Of a stretch of 64,000 nucleotides of DNA, positions 24,601 to 33,600 are shown piece by piece. The stretch comes from Phorcus lineatus (lineage: Eukaryota; Mollusca; Gastropoda; Trochida; Trochidae), in contig OV121096.1 in the NCBI GenBank assembly GCA_921293015.1, forward strand, positions 9,551,000-9,614,999, read 5' to 3'. A program made the translations under genes and the position numbers. Position 1 is the first letter of the stretch. Each line of letters opens with the position of its first letter. The notes beneath the pieces are model-generated. The model made no database searches, was not told where the DNA came from, and saw only the letters and a list, made by a program, of their open reading frames with translations.

Positions 24601-27600
24601 TCCTTGTCATCAGTTTCTACATCATCCTGACTGGGACGGTCAGCGTCCATATCAACACAAACCTGACTGAAGACGACTTCGAGCAGATCAAACAGAAACA
24701 ATTGGAGGAAGAGAGGAATGTTCTGGAGATGGGCCGGGTAAAACCTCTCGACAGATCCAAATATGGAAACTACTTGGCTAAGATCAGTGAGTAACATCGT
24801 ATAAAACACTGGAGCTAACATATCAGAGTAAATATTCATCATATGGTGATTATGTGCAACTGACATGTTACGTTTTGTTTTTTACGACCTCGATAACCAA
24901 TGGTAATGAGATTTCATAAATTTACCTTCCAAATTGTACATATCCTGCTCCATAAAGGTTTACTTTCATCTGCGTTGCTTGTCGATCACCTAGTTGGCTT
25001 CAGCAGATCTGACTCGTTCCCGCCATTTAACGAAATCTAGGCAAATCATGTAACGCTCATCGTTGCTTTCTTCAGGGAACTGCAAATATTGCTAGATTAA
25101 AATCATTCAATGGCTTGTTAAATGAGGAATATTAAATACGAGGAGAATGTAGGTGAAAACAATCAGGGAAATATAGGGGATTAATATTCCCTGATGGAGA
25201 AGATAAAGTGCAAAACAAACCAACCCGGTAATAAAGTCCATTTTAACCACCATGTTTGAGATATGTAACACATGACTAATTCCATTTGATTTTTATCATT
25301 TTATTACGAGTTAGAGTACAATATCTTCTCCTCCAGCGGCGGGGAAGAGTTTCGGTGAGTTGGCGCTGATCCGTATTGACAGTGTAAGGAACGCGTCCAT
25401 TATCGCCGACGAGACGACAGATTTACTTGTGGTCAACAGAGAACTCTACAACCGCTCCCTTCACGCTTACCAGGTTGGTCAAACCTTTCACTACTGACCA
25501 CTCAGTTATTTTGGAAGTGTTGCGCTTCTCTAAGGCTGAAATCATTGAACGTGCTTAACTAATAATGTTAAATACGTCCTTGGTGAAAACTATCTCGGTA
25601 TAGAATAACAGATCAAAAGAAACAGAAGTATTCAAGTATTTGATTATTTTGGCTAATTGCATGTAATTGTTTAAATTTATTTTTAAGAGTGTAACAATAT
25701 AATCTGGTCTTCCTATGACCGTAGTTATGGTAGTAATGCAATAAAGTTCAAAGGTCTTCGAAATTGTTCAATTTAAGGAATCTAACTTAAAATCAATTTT
25801 CAACTGGGGCTGGTTGTATAGACATTTTGGAACGTTTAGCCCTGAGAATTTTAAGGAAGCATTTCACTCCTTTTTGCCCTGAGAATTAAATCATAACTAT
25901 CTAAACCTGCAAAAAATTGCAGGCTCACGAGTTTGATAAGAAGTATGGCTTCGTGGACGAGTTCCCTCTGTTCTCCGGCTGGAATCCCCGCTACAAGCGC
26001 ATGGTGGCTATGAGCCTCGTCAAGAAGACCCTCAAGTTCGAGGACACAGTCATACGTCAAGCCACGCCCGTCGATGGTCTTCACTTCATAATCAGGTGGA
26101 TAAATACTGTACAAACACCGTACACATAATGTACACATCCCCAACACAAAGATCGTTAACATACACCGCACACACACCTCACATATACCGTACTTAAACA
26201 GTACACGCAGTGTCACATTAAACGCACTAGTGCAAACCAATAGTTCGTAAACACAACGAATGCACTGATATTACATATCTCTCGATCTTATTCAAGATCC
26301 TCACTCAAGTAATCTACCTCGTAAGTTATTTAACAAATATTTACGTATTCAGGTTGTAAAGTTGATTTTTAAAGACCGGAAGTATTTAATGCAACGTAAC
26401 TTTAAATCCGCATGAAGTACGATATCGATACCAAAAAAAGCGGAAACGGCAGCCGCTTTGGTCAATCTAATAGCAATGCTAATGCTGTGTTATCAACTCG
26501 GTTTATTTACAACATTGCTTTCATAAAAGATAATTCATTCTTTGTTCTTAAGGTTAAAGTCCCCTTAAACCTTAAAATAGCTAATTTAAACCGTAAAAGC
26601 GTGCACTAGTGCTGTTAAGATCACAAACCTTTCGCACGACGTATCCACAGCGTAAATATACTATAGTCATACCATCTATAAAATATGCTTTTGCCGTACA
26701 TAGACGGTACACATAACAAACACTTACCCTTCTCAGACCATACACACACTGTACACGCATTGTACAGATAACGTATGCATACCGTACATTTGCCGTACAT
26801 AGACGGTACACATACATATACATGCCGACATGTTGTAAACACAACGCACACGTCTTTGTAAACAATAGTTAACGTACCTTACATATGCAGTAACTTTATT
26901 AGATAAATGGTAATGGTCACTTTTGACAATAACATCACGTAAAATATATCGATAATATATACGCCAAAACCTTCGAGAACAAATTGAGAACGGGATTGAT
27001 GTTATGAGGGTTCCTTATTCAATAATTCATAATCTTTAGATTATGCAAACATATTTTTTCATATATCGAAACATCGAAATTAATTCAGTTCTGAACTTGT
27101 CAGAGTTCCAGCTAAGTAAAAATGTTTGATGGTGCTCCAGTGGACAGGTAAAGATCGTGGTGGACCCAAGCCAGCATCAAACCCAGTACCCGAGCCTCTT
27201 CCCTAAAGGAGATATAGCAGCACTCGAGCGGGAGAAGGCTAGAGAACTGCTCAGAAGGTGGTTTTGTAGTTATGAACAGAGTTTCATTCTATGTTTTTCA
27301 TTAATTGAAATTATATTTCAACCCATTGCAATATGTTTAACTAAATAAGAAATTGGGAAGAAACGAAGTTAAAGTAAAAAAAATTTAAGTTAAAAATACA
27401 AAATGATCTTTTCTTTCACAATATGATTTAAGAAACTGCTAAAAATAAGAAGCGCGTCTCTAAACCTATCTTCAAAGGTAAAAGCATTTTTTCTGATAGT
27501 CCTGTATGCATCCACTTTGATTTTTTGGGTTATTTTTTACAAGTCACATATGACTTGGATTTTTTTTAACTACGATCAATTTACAATCATACCATTGCTA

Positions 27601-30600
27601 CTCATTGTCTTATCGTCAATGTGGAGGGTTCAACTCGCATCAAATTTTGTCAGCCTACATTGTCCAAAGTAACGCTAATAAAGTAATTTATGAATGAATC
27701 AATCAATCAATCTATAACAGAGAGATGAACCTTGAGAAAAGCAAAGCTGTGAAGAAGAAAATGGCCTTCCAGAAGCGAAAAGCTCCTCAACCAGAAAGCA
27801 AGAAACCAACATTACGCCATCTTGAACTTTGCCTTATGGGAGCAGTTGACGTCATAGGTACGTAGTGTATGTTTCCTGTGTAGCAGATTTTAAATTTCAG
27901 GATTTGTCACATGAACGGGAAAAATTCATCTTTTGGAACAAATAATCATAATCTAAACATGTCCTTTGAAAATAAAATATATTGTGAAAAAAATAAAAAA
28001 ATAAAGAAATACTTTATAATTTAATTCACTTGTTCTATCTGTCGTAATGATAGATGAGGTTAATGATAAATGTCATATATGTATTACAACGAAGGCATTT
28101 TTATCTAGAAGTACAGTCGAACAACGATGTATTTTATTTAGCATTTTAAATTAACATTAACAATATTTTTATCCCAATCCTTTCTTATTGAACGTGGTTG
28201 TCGACAAGGAGATCCTATATCCCCCTATCTGTTTTTATTTGTAGCTGAAATTCTTGGTAGTATGATAAGACAAAATAAGGAAATAAAGGGTGTCACTTTA
28301 AACGGACAAAAATACAACTTAGGCCAGTACGCTGGTGACACTCAACTTTTTCGGGATTGTTCAGAGTCAAGCCTTAAAGCAGCTATTGAAACTCTTAATA
28401 CTTGTTATGGCATGTCAGGCCTCAAAATGAATATAGATAAAACTCAAGCTATCTGGATAGGCTCTATGGCTGGTAAAAAACTAAAAATTTGTGAAAATTC
28501 TAAACTTGACTGGCACTCAGGAAATTTTGAAATTCTGGACATCACCTTGAACTCTGATTTACAGGACCTCTGGGTAATAAATGCAAGAAAAAAGATTGAA
28601 AATATAAGGAGAATTCTTGCTTCTTGGAAGCACAAACCATTAACTTTGATTGGGAAAATAACTGTTATAAAATCCCTAGCTTTATCAACATTGGTCCATA
28701 TATTTTCCGCCCTGCCTACCCCACCTGAAGATTTTGTTAAAGAATTGAACAAAATATTTTTTGATTTCTTATGGAATGGTAAAAGGAATAAGATAAAAAT
28801 AATCAATATGATTAGAAAATATGAGCAAGGTGGTCTTAGAATGATAGATCTTGACTCTTTTATTCAAGCCTTGAAGCTATCCCATTTGAGAAAATGTGCA
28901 CAAAACCTCAACTTTATGAAGCCTAGTCAGTTCCCTTTGGAAAAAGTTTTTACTTTTGGTGCTAATATCAATTTGTATAAGGACTGTAAGAATCCTTTTT
29001 GGAGAAGCGTTATGAATGCTTGGTCCAAAAGATTAGAGAAAAGTAACCCAGACAACATTTATTACATTTTATCACAACCTTTATGGTTTAACCACCACTT
29101 TAAAGACAAAATATTCTTTATTGGAAATTGGTACAGTTAAGGATTGTCCTGTGTCATGGATATTTGTAATACCTGTGGGTTAATGACTTTTGATGAACTG
29201 AAAAAGGTATATGACATTAAAGGAACATTTTTAGATTATCAAAAGTTGGTTCTTGGTATTCCTGCCTTATGGAAGCAATGTATTAATCAGCAAACCTGTA
29301 TAGTTAAATCCAATCTGATTATAAATGACATTTTTCTGGACTTGTTCAAACCAGAAAAAGGGTCACGATATTTTTACGACCGCATAATTACTTGTAATGA
29401 TAGACCAAAGGTCTGTGGAAAGTGGGCGGAAAATTTTGACATCACAATGCTAGACTAGAAAAATATTTTTATTCAGTACAGATGCTCAACAAAGGATGTC
29501 AAATTATTAGAATTTCAATTCAAATTTTTGCATCGCATAGTGTATACCAAGAAGGAATTAAAAGCAATGAAATTAGTAGATGATTACTGTTCATTTTGTA
29601 AATTTGAGAAAGAAAACTTGGTTCACGTTTTTATAAATTGCGCTCTTGTAAAAGAATTTTGGATGAAACTGGAACTATTTTTTAACACCCACACAAAATT
29701 GGGTATAATACTAGACACAAATGCTATTCTTTTTGGCTATCCTGCCAGATTTAATTGCTCAATCAGCTAATCTTGTTGAGCAAAAGGCATATCTTTTTGA
29801 GTAGTCTTAAAGGTTAAACCTTTTCGTTTGAGAAGGCTAGTCTAGTCTATGCCATTGAAAAGTTTATTTCTTGTAAAAATCACAATGTTTATTTGAAAAA
29901 AAAATGGTCTCCACTTTCACGTGCCTTGACAATGTAACAGAATACAAATTTGTTTTATGTATATTGCAGCCATTATACCATATCACATATATTTTGTTAT
30001 CTACCCATAATGACTAGGTATGAATATACATGTAACACTATACCTGACTGAATGCTGGAATAAACATCTTTTGAAAACCCCCCAATATTTTTCAACAGTT
30101 TGATAGTTTTGCCTTTGAGCCTTTGAATATGTTATTCCCCGTATAAAATATACTCTTTCTTCAATTTAAAGTCTTACTATTTATGGTACTTATTTGAGAG
30201 CCCTACGATATCTTTTTAATGAATTCGTATTGCATGTACGTGTGTAAACCCTCACCTTACCCATGCCTTTTTGTATGAAAACTGGAAAATATTTCCAACT
30301 GCAAATCAAAATTCAAAACTACTTCATTGTAAATGACTAGAAAGCCTTTGTTTCAGTGTTGTTTGCATTATCAGTACATCATACTAAGTTTGTTTTAAAA
30401 AATTCCCAAAACCGTCTAGGGTTACTGTCCTCTGTGATATGAAACAGACATCGGTTAAAATTAGTTTTTAGTTTATTAGTTTTACTACAACCGGGACCGG
30501 TCTGAAAAGAAGTGTTCTCAAGAAATTTCTAATCAAGAATTCTAGGCCCCCAAAACAAATGTTCATTTCGTATTCTGATCTTCATCCACTAACAGGAGAC

Positions 30601-33600
30601 CTGGAGATGGCCCTCGGTTTAACGACGTATGCGCAGAGTGTCATCTGCACTGAGGAAGCGGAAGTGTATCAGTTGGACCAGCGAAACTATGACCGGCTGA
30701 TCGAGAAGCGGAACCCACATGCCATCCGAATGATGAAGAGCATCGTGCACACTAAACTGTCTCTGCATTTCTCCCGGCTCAGCGAGGAAAAACTTCCGCT
30801 TTTCCGTTATTTCCTGTATATGTTGGACGAGAAGGAGCGGAAGGACAGACATGCAGAACAGGTGGCGGCTGCTTCCGGTCCAACTGCTGCAGCGGACAAA
30901 CCCGCTGAGGTTAGTTGGAAGTCCTACGGGCTGCATAAAGGACCGCTTGTAGATCTCTTTGGTCCCGGGAGTGTGTTTTACATGATCAGAATGAGGGAAA
31001 AGGAGAAAAAGAAAAGAACACAGAAACCTAAACAGTTCGGAGGTTCGAAATTTGGAATAAAATCTGCGTTTACCTTTGGTGCACGTGCTCTACCGGAAGT
31101 TACGGAAGGGAGAGCTGTGAGTGACAATGAAAGACTTCCACGGAGTAACACAGCGCCAGGACAAAACCCTTTTATAACAGAACCAACGAAAGCGCCGACA
31201 CCTACATTTCCGCCAAAAATTACATACCAGGGGCCCGATTCAGAGGATTATTTTGAAAACGACATGTTTCAAGGAAAAGAAAACAAAGGGAGGGAATCAA
31301 CCGGAAGTCGACAGACATTATCTCCCCTGTATACGGACGAGGACAGTGGGGACGAGACTCTGTGGGCTATTGGAGATTCAGCTTTGTCTCGTCTCGAGGA
31401 GAAGATACAAGCATGGCACAGTAGCCTCGATGACCCCGAGACTAGACCCACAAGCATGAAACGAGCTGTCCGGCTTCATCGTTACCATGCCGAGGTGAGG
31501 TATGAGAGATGAGAGGGGTATGAGGGGTGAGAGGGGTATGAGGGGTGAGAGGGCTGAGAGGGGTATGAGGGCTGAGAGGGGTATGGGGGCTGAGAGGGGC
31601 GAGAGTGGTATGAGGGGCGAGAGGGGTATGAGGGCTGAGAGGGGTATGAGGGCTGAGAGGGGTATGAGTGGTATAAGGGGCGAGAGGGGTATGAGGGCTG
31701 AGAGGGGTATGAGGGCTGAGAGGGGTATGAGGGCTGAGAGGGGTATGAGGGGCGAGAGGGGTATGAGGGGCGAAAGGGGTATGAGGGGTGAGAGGGGTAT
31801 GAGGGCTGAGAGGGGTACGAGTGGTATGAGGGGCGAGAGGGGTATGAGGGCCTAGAGGGGTATGAGGGGCGAGAGGGGCGAGAGGGGTATGAGGGCTGAG
31901 AGGGGTATGAGGGCTGAGAGGGGTATGAGGGGCGAGAGGGTATGAGGGGCGAGAGGGGTGAGAGGGGTATGAGGGGCGAGAGGGGTATGAGGGATGAGAG
32001 GGGTATGAGGGTTGAGAGAGGTACGAGTGGTATGAGGGGCGAGAGGGGTGCGAGGGGTATACCGGTATTCGAACGAGTTCATATCTCGGTAAAGAATTTT
32101 GGTCAGCGTTTTTTTCTCTCGGAAAACTTTATTATTATACATAAAGTCTTAAATTTTTCCTTTTAGGAATACCAATTACATTTACTCTATTCTTAGTGAA
32201 GAAAGATCGAGTATTTTCAATCCTGCCATAGGAACACCATTTCTCTAAAAGCTTTGTGAACGTTTGTCACGTCGATCCTTAAAGCAATGATTATTAAAAG
32301 TCACTGTAAAGCCCTTTTTATGTTTATTTATTCTCATTTCCCCCTTCTTTACTTCTTTATGAAAAATTCTTCAGAGGTTTTAATATCTCTTTGCTCAACC
32401 GATTATAGAAAGAATAAGAATAAGGTGTCACGTATTAAGCGTAATCTCATTTAAATCAGATAAATCTATCACTCACACCTCATTGCCATCATATATATGA
32501 CGTCGAATTTTCATCACCAAAAGCCTTAATTCATTTCTAATGTTTAAATCGTGAAGATGCGAATAATTGTTTCTGTAGGTGGTTATTACCTTTTCACAAG
32601 GTTCTTCTGTTTTGTTTGTTTAAAGATATTTCCCTTTTTTAAACATCTAAATTGTTATCAAACTTCTTGCGTAAGGGAATGCGTGTTGACAGACTCTTAA
32701 AGGTGATTAATGATTAATTCCTTTCGAATAGTAATAACAAAATCCCAATGCAGTGATTCTTTTAATCTCTTTCACATACAAATATAAATGAATAATTTTT
32801 TAATGTATAAAAGTCATCAGCGGGGAAAGATCACAATTTCTATATTCTACTTCTTATAGCTACATCGAGGAGAAAATTTGGATAGACTATATCCTATCTA
32901 TTTACCAAAGTCATGAATAGTTACAGTCTAAAATTGTGGTACTAATATTTAATCAACATTGAACAGAACAGAATTTTTTCAAAGATTACATCACTACCAT
33001 GTGATAAACCTATCTTTTGCTACAGGAAAGAAAACCTCGCCCTGGAAACAGGGTGCACATGCGGTTGCGGGACGCCACTAGAAGCGTTGCCATAGTAACA
33101 TCTCGTAGCGATGACGACGAAATGACGACTGAAATTGACAACAGACAAAGATCCAACTCCGTCACAACTCATTCTCCGTTGTCAAGGTAACCGGTCACAT
33201 AAATCAATGCAATACAATTCAATGGGAGTGAACTATTATTTTACTACTTTCATGTAACGAAGTTCCTCTCAACCCCAGTATAAATGAAAAACACCTCTTT
33301 GATCAGTTTCGAATGTTGAGCATGCATAATCGTCATCTTAAAATAAGACGATAGTCATTTAGCGTTTTAATTGTCAATAAGACGTCGGCCTAACGCGTTG
33401 AAGCCGGTCAATGGGGAATTTCCTTAGATAGTTCGACACTAGAAACCTAACATTGCATTTTTAAACCGCATACTGATCCACGTATATTCATTAACATATA
33501 CGTCAGCTGTGCATGGCGTATTTGTGTTTGGTTAATGCATGTCATATATATATTCAAATATATAAAATCAAATATTTAATTATCACTGATCGATATATAC

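Noticed and set aside
31502-31855. 117-codon ORF of Met-Arg-Gly-Glu-Arg repeats
   Set aside because: It is an 18-bp minisatellite in an intron; the frame stays open only because 18 is a multiple of three, and it starts just after a working splice donor.
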